Source: Clostridia bacterium
GTDB taxonomy: Bacteria > Bacillota > Clostridia > UMGS1810
Assembly (NCBI GenBank): GCA_017481205.1
Contig: JAFUPN010000041.1
Location: forward strand, 62,001-126,000
Length of the DNA stretch: 64,000 nt
Reading direction: 5' to 3'
The stretch's first letter is position 1; each line of letters opens with the position of its first letter. The position numbers and the translations under genes were made by a program. The notes beneath the pieces were generated by a model. That model ran no database searches, was not told where the DNA came from, and was given only the letters and a program-made list of their open reading frames with translations. Shown here in pieces: positions 1-9,437 of the stretch.

Positions 1-399
1 ATCAAAATCCACAGTATAGTTATTCCACTTGCCGTTATCTGCACACTTGAGGTCGGCAATTATTGCTTCAGCTCCGTCGGAGTACCGGGCAAGCAGACAA
101 ACAGACGCGTCCTCAGCCATATTATAATACATGGAAAATGCAAATATAAATCTGTCCGGAGCGGATTCATCAAATGAATTAAGAGACAGGCGGCTGCTTT
201 TCTGCGTGTTTTCATAGCCGTATACCGCGGCACAGCCGTCATACTCTCTCTTACCGCCGAGTCCGCAGACAGTCTCAGCAATATAGCCCTCGCCGTTGAG
301 CGAGTCAAACTCCCACATACCGCAGGAATCGCCGTATTCTCCGGGCATGGCATCGCATAGTACAACATCTATTGTATCATAGGCAAAAGCCTCGTCCCT
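1..399 (-). pseudogene. LamG-like coding sequence continuing in frame past a TGA, cut by window edge
   Basis: Directly after the TGA at 400-402 the same reading frame stays open for 133 codons to base 1 and leaves the window. The translation begins RDEAFAYDTIDVV and contains CGMWEFDSLNGEGY, DRFIFAFSMYYNM and NGKWNNYTVDFD. These resemble the strands and the W-x-x-[YF]-x-V-x-[FL]-D motif of the LamG-like domains of neighbouring proteins. No signal peptide, convincing ribosome binding site or start codon is visible at the beginning, so it looks like a headless continuation of the upstream gene. It may be the 3' part of a gene broken by TGG to TGA, a read-through extension, or the remains of a deletion fusion. 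That it is coding is well supported; its status is not. Confidence 0.6.
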
Positions 400-2385
400 T
401 CAGTCAAGAGTATTTTTACTCTGATAAGGATACAGTGTATTTTTATTCCAGAAAAATGCCTTAACCTTTGTCATATCCTCTACATTGGTAAGAGAACATT
501 CAAGAGAAGCTGTCATTGAAGGAGTACCGGACGCCAGCTCGATATTAACCAGTTTGCCGTCATAAGCATACTCCGCAATTACAAGAAGACCGTTCATAAG
601 GTCTGCGGTCAATCCGTTGTTGCTTACAGCCTCAGCATAAACCTCAGCAGTACCCTGCGCATTTGTGAAGCTGAGCTCAAATTCGGGATCGTATATACCG
701 AAGGTAGCTGCAACATCATCTAAGGCATAATATGTACCCGGAGTATCGCTGTCTAAAACAAAGCGGAATCTCTTTGAATCAACATTATCAAGAGTGGTGC
801 TTAAGTTGCCGCTGCTTGCTTTAACTCCGTTCATATAGAAATTATATTCTGTGCTGTTGGGATAAAGCTGGAGTGCAAATCTGTTCCAGCCATCCCGGAG
901 ATAGACGCTGTTTCCGGCATAATTTGTACCGTTGGTATTGCCGAATCTGCCTGTAAGGTCGTTACCTGCATCTCCCTCATGGTGAGTATAGAGAGAATAG
1001 AACAGTGTTACAGGAGCATTTGCCTCGTTGTAAGCTGTGGTTGCATCATCGGGGATGTAGAAGTCCAGATAAGATCTGCTTGCCGAGCTTTCGGTTGACT
1101 CCTCGGTAGCCTCGATATATGTCTCAAGACCTATCTTGAGAGCTTCGTCATCCTCTGCCTTTCCGCCGATACCGATAACCTTTTCGGGCTTATAGCCTCT
1201 GCCGGTATAGTAGTTTTTATAATATGTCCAGTTGCCGCCAATAGAATAATCTTCATTTATTACAATGTCCTCTGTGGGATATTCTACAGTTCTTACCTCT
1301 GTAACAATATCAAAGTTTTCGTTAACACCCAGGTCTGTGGTAAGCTTGAGAGCCGCTGCCTGAGAAAGTACAGCGTCATCTGCCGCCTCGGTACCTGTGG
1401 AATCAACTATCTTAACAGTGCCGTCAAGTCCGTAGTACTTGGAAGAAAGACCTGCTTTAAGCTCCGATGCTGTCATATCCGGCTTGGTATATATAGCAGT
1501 GTCAGCCATAGAAATGTATTTATCTACATTTGCATCGGAGTGAGAAACTTCTGTATCCGACACCTTCATAACAGAATATCTGAAGTTATCATAATATTTT
1601 GTTGAGGTGCAGCCCGCGACATGTATATCATAGAGTCTCAATTCCTGAATGTTTCTGAAAAGATTTGCTTCGTCATTGTACACGATGGGTCTAAATCCGT
1701 TTACAGGCTCACCGTCAATGTAGAGTCGGTAGGTGTTCCAGCCTGTAAACACAGTTTTGATATTTGTCCATTTGTTGGTATAAACAGCAGGGTCAAGAGT
1801 TGTCACCTGGGTACCGAACATCTTTAAAACACCGTTCTTGTCTATATCAATGTAATTCTGCTTATTTACTTCGGTTAAGGTGGAGTTTGATTCGGTAACA
1901 CAGTTGTACCTGCCTACTTTCATTATTACAGGAGTAAGAAAGTCACTGTAGAAATCAAATGAGAATACTACATATCCGTTAGCACCGCAATTGACACTGG
2001 TATGATAGGGATAGGCTGCATTAAAGCCCTTGGTAGTGATGCTCATGTAGTTGTCTGTCGCATTTGAGCTTGGTGTGCTGATAACCTTGAGAGCAAGGTC
2101 TCCCGCTTCTTTTCCGGGGACATTGTCTACCAGAGACCAGGAGCTTCCGTCAACAGAGTTGGCTACCGAAAAACCTCTGGTATAACCCTCGCCTGATACC
2201 CAGGCAAGCATCGTATCTGCAGAAGGACTCTTGGTACCGGTGGATACAACACCGCTGTTAAAGTCAATGTCATAGACATCGGAATACGGAACTGCTTCCG
2301 CTGAATCTGCGGCAATTGCACCAAAGGGCATCATAGTTGCCAGCATTGCCGCTGTAAGAATGAGTGATAAAGCTATCTTTTTCAT
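400..2385 (-). CDS. exported LamG-like domain protein, ends at suspicious in-frame TGA
   Basis: A protein of 661 residues with a signal peptide (MKKIALSLILTAAMLATMMP, cleavage likely after AIA near 25). Two concanavalin/LamG-like domains follow at roughly residues 37-275 and 370-560. Each has the pattern W-x-N/R-x-x-x-x-[FL] followed by YRLYIDGEPV or YNFYMNGVKA and a YYDNFRYS or YYALDDVAA strand. A small unit of about 75 residues (KPDMTASELKAGL) sits between them. The C-terminal module (about 570-661) ends VKAFFWNKNTLYPYQ and is shared with other exported proteins here. Start: ATG after GGAGGTAAGTT. It is the last complete gene of cassette 1, 61 bases after the 899-residue protein. LamG domains usually bind glycans; no catalytic domain is recognisable. 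The terminal TGA is followed by open frame, so the native protein may be longer. Confidence 0.75.
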   Translation of the reverse strand: MKKIALSLILTAAMLATMMPFGAIAADSAEAVPYSDVYDIDFNSGVVSTGTKSPSADTMLAWVSGEGYTRGFSVANSVDGSSWSLVDNVPGKEAGDLALKVISTPSSNATDNYMSITTKGFNAAYPYHTSVNCGANGYVVFSFDFYSDFLTPVIMKVGRYNCVTESNSTLTEVNKQNYIDIDKNGVLKMFGTQVTTLDPAVYTNKWTNIKTVFTGWNTYRLYIDGEPVNGFRPIVYNDEANLFRNIQELRLYDIHVAGCTSTKYYDNFRYSVMKVSDTEVSHSDANVDKYISMADTAIYTKPDMTASELKAGLSSKYYGLDGTVKIVDSTGTEAADDAVLSQAAALKLTTDLGVNENFDIVTEVRTVEYPTEDIVINEDYSIGGNWTYYKNYYTGRGYKPEKVIGIGGKAEDDEALKIGLETYIEATEESTESSASRSYLDFYIPDDATTAYNEANAPVTLFYSLYTHHEGDAGNDLTGRFGNTNGTNYAGNSVYLRDGWNRFALQLYPNSTEYNFYMNGVKASSGNLSTTLDNVDSKRFRFVLDSDTPGTYYALDDVAATFGIYDPEFELSFTNAQGTAEVYAEAVSNNGLTADLMNGLLVIAEYAYDGKLVNIELASGTPSMTASLECSLTNVEDMTKVKAFFWNKNTLYPYQSKNTLD

Positions 2386-2446
2386 AACTTACCTCCATAA
2401 ATTAAAATATATTCTTTGAGGAATAATCCTCATAAGTACATGATAA

Positions 2447-5146
2447 TTATTTTGTTACAGTGATTATATCGTCTGTCAGGAGCTTAAAGTTTGCAAGGGA
2501 CTCTACTATGCAAAGCTGCACTGTATCACCGCTCTTTGCAAAAGGAACAGGAAGACTGATTTCATTTGTACCGGCTGTGAGGTCTGCACTCTTGACTGCA
2601 GAGCCGCGGAATGTATCTCCGTTCCATGCAGAGTACACCACATATGCTGTTCCCTCTTTTGCCGCATCCAGCTCAATAGTGAGCGAATCACCGCCGAACT
2701 CTGATGAAACAAGCCCTACAGAAGCCTCTGACTCTGCAAAAAAGCCTGACAAGAGCTTGTCTCCCAGCATAGTGCCGCTGCTTGTTTCTATTTCTCCGGA
2801 AAGCTCAAGCCGGTATTCCCTGCCACCTATAAGACGGTCTTTTAAAAATACTGTTATAGTGTTGCTTTCCTGATTATAGGATGTATCTGCCACCCGCCAT
2901 GTTATATCGCCATTTGAAACCGTAATTCTCTCCGCTAGGAGTGAATCCGGATTAACCTGCTCGCTGAGAGTGATATTGAAGCTGTTGTCTCCTCCGCAGA
3001 TTTCCTCTGAGTCAACACCTGTCACAGAGTCAACGGAATAGCTTTCGTATACAGAAAGCGAGGTGTTGTCAAAGGCTATATAGCAGGGAACTCCGTCCTT
3101 TGCAGGACCGTATATACGGATGTAATTGAGATTTGTGAAATTTGACTTTTCCTTCCTGAATTCCACATCCGTAATATAAGGCTCTCCGTTGATGTATATA
3201 GAATAGGTTCCCTCAGGCATATTGAAATCAATACATAATTTATACCATGTACCTGTAGAATACTCCATCTCAGCACCGGTTCGGTAAATATTGCTGCCGA
3301 GACGTATTATATTATTATTCTGAACAGACCCGGACTCTATCATACATACTCTGATATGCGCATCATCTGCCGGATAATCGCTTACATAAAAATCTGTTTC
3401 AAAAACCACATGGCTATTCGGACGGGGGTTTACAAAGTTAACATACTCACCGGAGTCCGAACCGAGATCCTGCTCTATACCCAGAGCCATACTTGTCCCG
3501 TGGGACTCATCTGTTGTTACAGCCTTTGAATAACCGTTTTTGTGTACAATCTGAACATTGCCGCTGCTGAGAGATGTGGTGCCGGTAGTGTATTTTTCGT
3601 AATCCTCATTCCAGATAACGGTCAGTCTGCTCATCAATACATCTGCTGTATAATCAAAGGCCTTTGATTTGCCTTCAGCATCATATACAACTGCTGTTAT
3701 TTCAATAGTACCGGTACCGAAGGATGAGAAATCAAAGTCGATAATTTCGTCGTAATATGTGCCTGCAAGCTTACCGTTTACATAAATTTCGGTTTTTTCA
3801 AAGCCTTCTTCGCAGGTTGCATCAAAAACAACGCTTCGGGTATCGGAATCGGTATATGAATCGGAGGAAGCTCCTCCGTCAAATTCTCCGAAAATTGTAA
3901 TTCTTTCAGTAACATTGAAGATGATTTTTTCTTTCTCACTGACAGCACCTGTTATATCAACAGCCTCTGCCTCAAGCTCGTGAGTGCCTAAAACGCCTGT
4001 ATACACATACTCAGCACTTCTGCCGGGAACGGTATCAACAAGCTCGCCGTCCACATATATATTAATCTCCTTGGGACATACGCTGTCTGCGACAACCTTA
4101 ACCGTATATTCTTCTCTCTCTTCTATAGTCACGGTGTCTGAGGAGAGACCTTCAAAGGAAACCTCGGGGAGCTCATAAATATCGGTTATATCCTGATATG
4201 CAGTATATTTGAAATTGTCATAGAACTTCTCGCTGGAAACTCCTTTTTGTGCCATGTTGTAGAGTCGGAAATGGGATATACCTCTGAAATACTTTTCCTG
4301 ATAAGTCACATCCATGTAATCTGTAAGAGCAGTACCGTCCATGTATACCTTGCATCTATTGTCCGATGTAAGTTCGAACTTCATGGTATGCCACTTGTTG
4401 TTTATCTCGGAAGTAGAAAAAGTACCTATGGTTTTACCGCGAAACTTCATGGTGCCGTCGGTAGCAACACTCCAGAAAGTCTGATCATTTACCTGAGACA
4501 AGGCTCCGGTGTCATCGGCACAGATATATCTGCCTATACGGATATCGGTATTGGTCTTGCCGTCGGTATAGAAATCGAAGGAAAATTCAACATATCCATT
4601 ATCTCCTGTGGACATCAGCGCCCATGAAGCAGAATCGTTTGCCCCTGTATACTGAGGATTGTTACCTGCAAGATAAGGCTCTATGTAGTTGTTGGTGACA
4701 TTGGATGTAAGGGTATTGGGAGAATATACTCTCAGAGCCAAGTCTCCCTCTCTGCCGGGAGCATCTGCCGCACCGTAGCAGAGTGATTCATTTTTGTTGA
4801 TTATGGAGATTCTGCCGTTATAACCCTCGGGAAACCAGGTAAGCATTATATCATGGTTTGGGCTATTCAGCATCTCCCCGGAAGCTGTTGAAGGGAAGTT
4901 CAGCTCAAATACATTTTTTTCGTAGTATATTCTGTCCTGCCCTGACAGCTCTACCTCCAGTGCATTATCCGATTCCTGCAGGTCTGCGACAGACTCTGCC
5001 GCAGACTCCTCAGAAACAAATTCTGCAATTTCTGTTGACTCAATTTCAATATTCACTTCTTCGGGAAGAAATGAAGCTTCTTCGCCATGTACCGCCGCAA
5101 CCGAAGAAAAACACAAAATAAGTAATATTGCCAAAAATCTTTTCAT
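2447..5146 (-). CDS. exported LamG/Ig-like multidomain protein (cassette 1)
   Basis: A protein of 899 residues with a signal peptide ending near AVHGEE (about 22) and an acidic Glu/Ser-rich linker. Then: LamG-like domain about 78-314 (HTMKFELTSDNRCKVYMDG), two bacterial Ig-like domains about 325-413 and 413-502 (EINIYVDGELVDTVPG; KTEIYVNGKLAG), a second LamG-like domain about 502-699 (YKLCIDFNMPEGTYSIYING), a Big_5/SbsA-type Ig domain about 700-800 (FNITLSEQVNPDSL; YRLELSGEI) and a C-terminal module ending in QLCIVESLANFKLL. The last three domains recur in the same order in the 1330-residue protein at 23424-27416, so the two are paralogues. This copy lacks the esterase. RBS AGGAGG lies directly after the lyase stop codon, which implies coupled translation. 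Likely a cell-surface or secreted carbohydrate-binding scaffold; no enzyme motif seen. Confidence 0.8.
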   Translation of the reverse strand: MKRFLAILLILCFSSVAAVHGEEASFLPEEVNIEIESTEIAEFVSEESAAESVADLQESDNALEVELSGQDRIYYEKNVFELNFPSTASGEMLNSPNHDIMLTWFPEGYNGRISIINKNESLCYGAADAPGREGDLALRVYSPNTLTSNVTNNYIEPYLAGNNPQYTGANDSASWALMSTGDNGYVEFSFDFYTDGKTNTDIRIGRYICADDTGALSQVNDQTFWSVATDGTMKFRGKTIGTFSTSEINNKWHTMKFELTSDNRCKVYMDGTALTDYMDVTYQEKYFRGISHFRLYNMAQKGVSSEKFYDNFKYTAYQDITDIYELPEVSFEGLSSDTVTIEEREEYTVKVVADSVCPKEINIYVDGELVDTVPGRSAEYVYTGVLGTHELEAEAVDITGAVSEKEKIIFNVTERITIFGEFDGGASSDSYTDSDTRSVVFDATCEEGFEKTEIYVNGKLAGTYYDEIIDFDFSSFGTGTIEITAVVYDAEGKSKAFDYTADVLMSRLTVIWNEDYEKYTTGTTSLSSGNVQIVHKNGYSKAVTTDESHGTSMALGIEQDLGSDSGEYVNFVNPRPNSHVVFETDFYVSDYPADDAHIRVCMIESGSVQNNNIIRLGSNIYRTGAEMEYSTGTWYKLCIDFNMPEGTYSIYINGEPYITDVEFRKEKSNFTNLNYIRIYGPAKDGVPCYIAFDNTSLSVYESYSVDSVTGVDSEEICGGDNSFNITLSEQVNPDSLLAERITVSNGDITWRVADTSYNQESNTITVFLKDRLIGGREYRLELSGEIETSSGTMLGDKLLSGFFAESEASVGLVSSEFGGDSLTIELDAAKEGTAYVVYSAWNGDTFRGSAVKSADLTAGTNEISLPVPFAKSGDTVQLCIVESLANFKLLTDDIITVTK

Positions 5147-5159
5147 CAGTTACGCCTCC

Positions 5160-8100
5160 TTATTTGTTTCCCAGAACACGAAGTTCAAGGATATTTGTAT
5201 TAACATTTGCTGTGTTGCCGTTGCCCACAACTCTGACATATCTGCCCTTTGCAGGAGTAAATTCATATATATGATATCCCTCGGGCATAAGAAGTGAGCT
5301 TCCTGAGGTAACGGTGGTAAAGTTTACTCCGTCATCAGATACCTGAACTGTGTAATGATAGCTTCGCTTTTCTGACTGCCAGAAGCCCATCGCAAGAGCA
5401 GAAACCTCTTTTACCTCACCAAGATCAACTGTTACGTTTTCGCCTGTGTTAAGGCTGGTCCAACGGCTTGTCATTCTGCCGTCAAACATATTGCTGCCGC
5501 TGTTTTCTGCTTGCTTTTCCTGTGAAACCGTAAAGTCCTTTATTGTATACACATTATGTGTTTTCCAGAGAGTTGTATCGGAATCGGAGTATTTGACCAC
5601 ATACATGGTATATGTAGTTCTGTCGGCATTATATACCTTTATAACCGTCTTATCCGACGCATCCTTGGCTTCGTTGAGAATTTCGTATGTAGCGCCGGGA
5701 GTGGTGGGAACAACCTTTATCTCGGGCATGGTTCTGTAATCCTTAACCGGTATACGCTGTCCTCTTGATACAAGCTCGCCGTCTGCATATATATCTGCAT
5801 TGACAGGCTCATATGCGGATGAAACCTGTGCTGATGCATCCTCAAGCTTCCACTGTGAAATCGGTGTGCGCTTTACAACCTCTGCATCTGCTGCCTCACC
5901 AAATGCCGCAAGCTTGACAGTGATATTAAAGCTGCCTGTACCCTTTGCCCTTATGGCAAGCTTGGTATATTCTGCATTGGGATTCTGAGCTGTGGCGCCC
6001 ACAGGGAGCTCTGTAAGCGACTGGCAGGGCAAATCAACAAATTCCCATTCAGGTGCATCACAGTCTACGGTAACATGGAGTGCTTCACCGTTCTGATAGA
6101 GTATTGCCTCATTGCCCCACAGTGCTACATCCGCCATTGTATTCATGGTCCAAAGCACATCGCTGTCTACATTTAATGTAATCTCATCGCGGACAGTAAG
6201 TGAGCGGTAGTTATCGCCTATATAGAATCCGCGCTTGAAGTCATCGGTTACATCGTACACACTGCTCATATCATATACAATATATGCACTGCTGTCGTTA
6301 TAGTCTTTTGCTATTATGGGAGCAAAGCCGTCATTTACCATAGCATCTCTGTCTGCCGAAACATTGAATGATACTGTATTGTGAGCTTCGCTTCTCTTGC
6401 GGTATATCTGATAATCGGGCAAACCTGTGTTGTAGTCGTCCTTACCCAGGTCGTGAGCCCATCTTACGCCGTTTAAATCAAATACAAATGAGCCTGTATC
6501 CCAGTGCATATGATAGCCTCTGTTGGCTCCACCATGCGCCGAGAAGAACATGCCTCTCTCATCGTCATAGCTCTCTCGGATACCGCAGGACTCTGTACCT
6601 CTGGTGGTAATAACCTTTGGCAGGTTGTTAAACTGAGACATGGTAACCTGGGGGTCATAGTAAATCAGGTCAAAAATCTCCGGCAAAGAATTATTTACCT
6701 CTATATCATACTTACGGAGTGAGCCTGCAGCCGTATTGCCGTAGTAATAGCTGTAGAAGGAATAGCGGTCGAAGGTATAATCTCCGGACAGGGCATCACC
6801 AAAGTTGTTTACGCCGTATATACCGGTTATACTCATCATCCAGTCGGGAGCCTCAGACATACCCTGATACTTAAGCATATTGAAATCATCGCCGAAGCAA
6901 TTGAGCACAGCGCCTGCATAAGCAATAAAATATCTGGTGGTGTGCTCCCAATAGTCGGGTCCTTCAAGCCATGCACCATCCGGTGCAAAGCCCTTGATGG
7001 AATACTCAAGTCCGCGTATGCTCTTTTCGGCAACATCGCTGAGATATTCCGGGTCGCTTTCCATAAAGGCACAGGTTGCCGCAAGCAAGCCGCCTATTAC
7101 CCAGGTATTATAGTTGTTGGTTGCTTTCAGAGAATACCATGAGATATTGGCTGTGCAGTAAGCACTGAACAAGCCGTAAAATCCACTTGCGATGGGTTTG
7201 ATACACATATTCACCACAGTGTCCTCAATAAAGGCTCTCTGCTCGGGTGTATATGCATGATACATCCAGTCGTAGCCAATGGCAACAGCCTCATTCATAC
7301 TGCCTGTATCTATAATATGACTGGGGTTTATATCGGGATATGTAGCAAGCTTCTCAAACTCCTGAAATGCTCTGTCCGAATACTTTCTGTCACCTGTCAT
7401 CTGATATGCAAATCCAAGAGCAGTAAATCTGTTCAGATATTTAAAATGAACAATAGAAACCATTCTGTACTGGTCCTGATACTTGTATTCCAAAAATGGT
7501 GTTGCGGGATCGGCATATCCGTCTGCTTCTTTGATAAGCACATCTGCCCATTTTTTGTAGGTTGCGTCTGTCTTATAAAGCCTTCGCAATTCGTCAAATC
7601 TGTCTTTATCTGCATATATTCTCGGATGGGCATCGAGACTGCCCAGTTTTGTATTCATCATTTCAAGAAGCTCGTCTGCTTCCGGTCTGTCAAAGAACAC
7701 ATAATCGTCCAGTGCCTCCGGGATTGTGGCATGGTAAAGATTGAAGCTTTCATAGGGCTTCACCACAAACCACTGATATTCATCCGCAATCTCCATATTA
7801 AGAGGCTCATTGGATATGATAACAAGTCCGTTTTTGTTTGAAGCGGAATAAAGTCCGCTTTCCCCGGCATATTTCTTTACAGAAACATAATCATCGCCGG
7901 ATACATTCCATCCAAGCTTTTCTCTGAGGACAGAGGCCTTTACCTCTATCTCATCGGAGGCTTCATCATAGGTCATGGAATCTGCTATGTCATATTTCAC
8001 ATCATTTACCATGAGATTTTCGGCATAACCGTGGAAGGTAATCTTGTCCTTAAGATATTCGCCTACGGGAGTATCGTCATAATAGATGCTTGTCTTGGGA

Positions 8101-9434
8101 TCCTCGCCATGTACATAGGGCTTGTCGTAGCCTGTAAAGGTGCAGTTCTGCATTTTCAGATCGCCGGTGTTGTTTCCCGATGTAAGGGATATACGTGCTA
8201 TAGAGAGCACATCAATTGTTTTTGAAATGTCTGAGCAGGTTATGGGAACATCCTTGGCTCTCTCCTCACCGTTTATATATACAGTGAAGGTTCTTTCGGG
8301 AAGGTTGAGTGCTACTTTGTAATTAAACCACTGTCCGGGTACTACAACATTGTCAAGCACCGTTCCGTCGCACAGCACGATATTTCTGCCTCTGATCATA
8401 GCCATATTACAATCGGCATTTGCACCATAGGTCACTGCATCACGAATCATAGGAAACTGAGCATTGGCAAGTCCGTTCTCGGAGACAAAGTCTCCGCTTA
8501 AAACAAAATACTTGTATCTCTTGTTTGACACGCCGAGTCTTGTGTGACGGTCACGGGTGATAATGTCTAAATAGCAGTCGCTGTTGGTAGTTTTTTTCAG
8601 TTGTATCCAGCTTTCACGGTCAGGATTTTTGTAATCAAAACGGGGAGTTTCTATTACATTATCCTTTGGATATAAATTAACGTTCTGGAATTTGGGGCCG
8701 GATATATTCATGTAATACATATTCCAGTATTCGTAGCTGCCTGCATTGTCATCAAAATCTATAAAGCCCGCCTCTGCATCGTTGTAGCTCCTCATATCCT
8801 TAGCGGCAAGAAGCTTGTTTCCCGTGTATGCGACAAGATTGTCTATATATGCTTTTCCGGCGGTATTGGTAACGCGGATTGACATACCTGCAAGCTCTGT
8901 ACAGTTTGCCGCAGAAATATTCTTGGTAACACATTTTCTGTTGAGGAAAACATCGCATACATCCAATTCATAGTTAAAGCGAAAAGCTATGTTGGTGTAG
9001 CCGCCGTTTACCAATGCACCAAGATTTTTTCCATTGGAGGCATACATCACATTATCCCTGACAGTTACTACTGTCAATTCTGTACCGTCTGCATAATATA
9101 CACCAGGTATAAAAGAAAGCTTATTATCCTTTTCTGCCCTTATATCAAAGGATATTACAAAGTCACTGTCTGTCAGTACCTCAAAATCCTTTTTTATAAC
9201 CGGAGAATTACCCTCTACCATGAGAGCCTTGTTGTGAATCCCATCCTCAACAATCCTGTACTTAAGTGCATTCGTCACAGCGGGACTGTCCGGAGAAGCA
9301 TTGGTTACATAATTATTGAAGCTTTCGTTAAAATAGTATGTTACTTCAGACGCCGCCTGCACACCGGCTGAAGGAATGACGCAGGAGCTCATAACAAGAA
9401 TCATTACAAGTGCAATTAATCTTTTAATCTTCAA
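5160..9434 (-). CDS. exported heparinase II/III-like polysaccharide lyase with LamG and F5/8C (CBM32-like) domains
   Basis: A protein of 1424 residues with a signal peptide (cleavage near GVQA, 27). Two LamG-like domains lie at about 30-211 and 217-441. A copper-amine-oxidase-N-like stalk follows at about 460-558 (VKASVLREKLGWNV). The lyase starts at HPRIYADKDRF (about 602): an alpha/alpha barrel with GYDWMYHAYTPEQ and NNYNTW (about 775), GPDYW (about 828), then the beta-sandwich with GYHMHWDTGSFVFD (about 977) and EAHNTVSFN (about 1016). These are the conserved Asn/His, Tyr and His positions expected in heparinase II/III-fold lyases. A discoidin domain closes it (about 1285-1424, RWTSLNTGENVTVDLG). 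It should beta-eliminate a uronic-acid-containing polysaccharide outside the cell; the substrate and PL family cannot be read. TTG start; the RBS AAAGGAG lies inside the end of the upstream gene. Paralogue of 27413-31726. Confidence 0.85.
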   Translation of the reverse strand: MKIKRLIALVMILVMSSCVIPSAGVQAASEVTYYFNESFNNYVTNASPDSPAVTNALKYRIVEDGIHNKALMVEGNSPVIKKDFEVLTDSDFVISFDIRAEKDNKLSFIPGVYYADGTELTVVTVRDNVMYASNGKNLGALVNGGYTNIAFRFNYELDVCDVFLNRKCVTKNISAANCTELAGMSIRVTNTAGKAYIDNLVAYTGNKLLAAKDMRSYNDAEAGFIDFDDNAGSYEYWNMYYMNISGPKFQNVNLYPKDNVIETPRFDYKNPDRESWIQLKKTTNSDCYLDIITRDRHTRLGVSNKRYKYFVLSGDFVSENGLANAQFPMIRDAVTYGANADCNMAMIRGRNIVLCDGTVLDNVVVPGQWFNYKVALNLPERTFTVYINGEERAKDVPITCSDISKTIDVLSIARISLTSGNNTGDLKMQNCTFTGYDKPYVHGEDPKTSIYYDDTPVGEYLKDKITFHGYAENLMVNDVKYDIADSMTYDEASDEIEVKASVLREKLGWNVSGDDYVSVKKYAGESGLYSASNKNGLVIISNEPLNMEIADEYQWFVVKPYESFNLYHATIPEALDDYVFFDRPEADELLEMMNTKLGSLDAHPRIYADKDRFDELRRLYKTDATYKKWADVLIKEADGYADPATPFLEYKYQDQYRMVSIVHFKYLNRFTALGFAYQMTGDRKYSDRAFQEFEKLATYPDINPSHIIDTGSMNEAVAIGYDWMYHAYTPEQRAFIEDTVVNMCIKPIASGFYGLFSAYCTANISWYSLKATNNYNTWVIGGLLAATCAFMESDPEYLSDVAEKSIRGLEYSIKGFAPDGAWLEGPDYWEHTTRYFIAYAGAVLNCFGDDFNMLKYQGMSEAPDWMMSITGIYGVNNFGDALSGDYTFDRYSFYSYYYGNTAAGSLRKYDIEVNNSLPEIFDLIYYDPQVTMSQFNNLPKVITTRGTESCGIRESYDDERGMFFSAHGGANRGYHMHWDTGSFVFDLNGVRWAHDLGKDDYNTGLPDYQIYRKRSEAHNTVSFNVSADRDAMVNDGFAPIIAKDYNDSSAYIVYDMSSVYDVTDDFKRGFYIGDNYRSLTVRDEITLNVDSDVLWTMNTMADVALWGNEAILYQNGEALHVTVDCDAPEWEFVDLPCQSLTELPVGATAQNPNAEYTKLAIRAKGTGSFNITVKLAAFGEAADAEVVKRTPISQWKLEDASAQVSSAYEPVNADIYADGELVSRGQRIPVKDYRTMPEIKVVPTTPGATYEILNEAKDASDKTVIKVYNADRTTYTMYVVKYSDSDTTLWKTHNVYTIKDFTVSQEKQAENSGSNMFDGRMTSRWTSLNTGENVTVDLGEVKEVSALAMGFWQSEKRSYHYTVQVSDDGVNFTTVTSGSSLLMPEGYHIYEFTPAKGRYVRVVGNGNTANVNTNILELRVLGNK

Positions 9435-9437
9435 TTG

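Noticed and set aside
60..368. 102-residue open frame on the minus strand
   Set aside because: A different frame of the same strand encodes the LamG-like sequence; this one has low-complexity composition and no RBS.
400..402. TGA recoded as an amino acid genome-wide
   Set aside because: TGA is the normal terminator of several genes here (27413-27415 in an ATGA overlap, 31746-31748, 15818-15820), and tryptophan is TGG throughout rpoB, rpoC and other genes.
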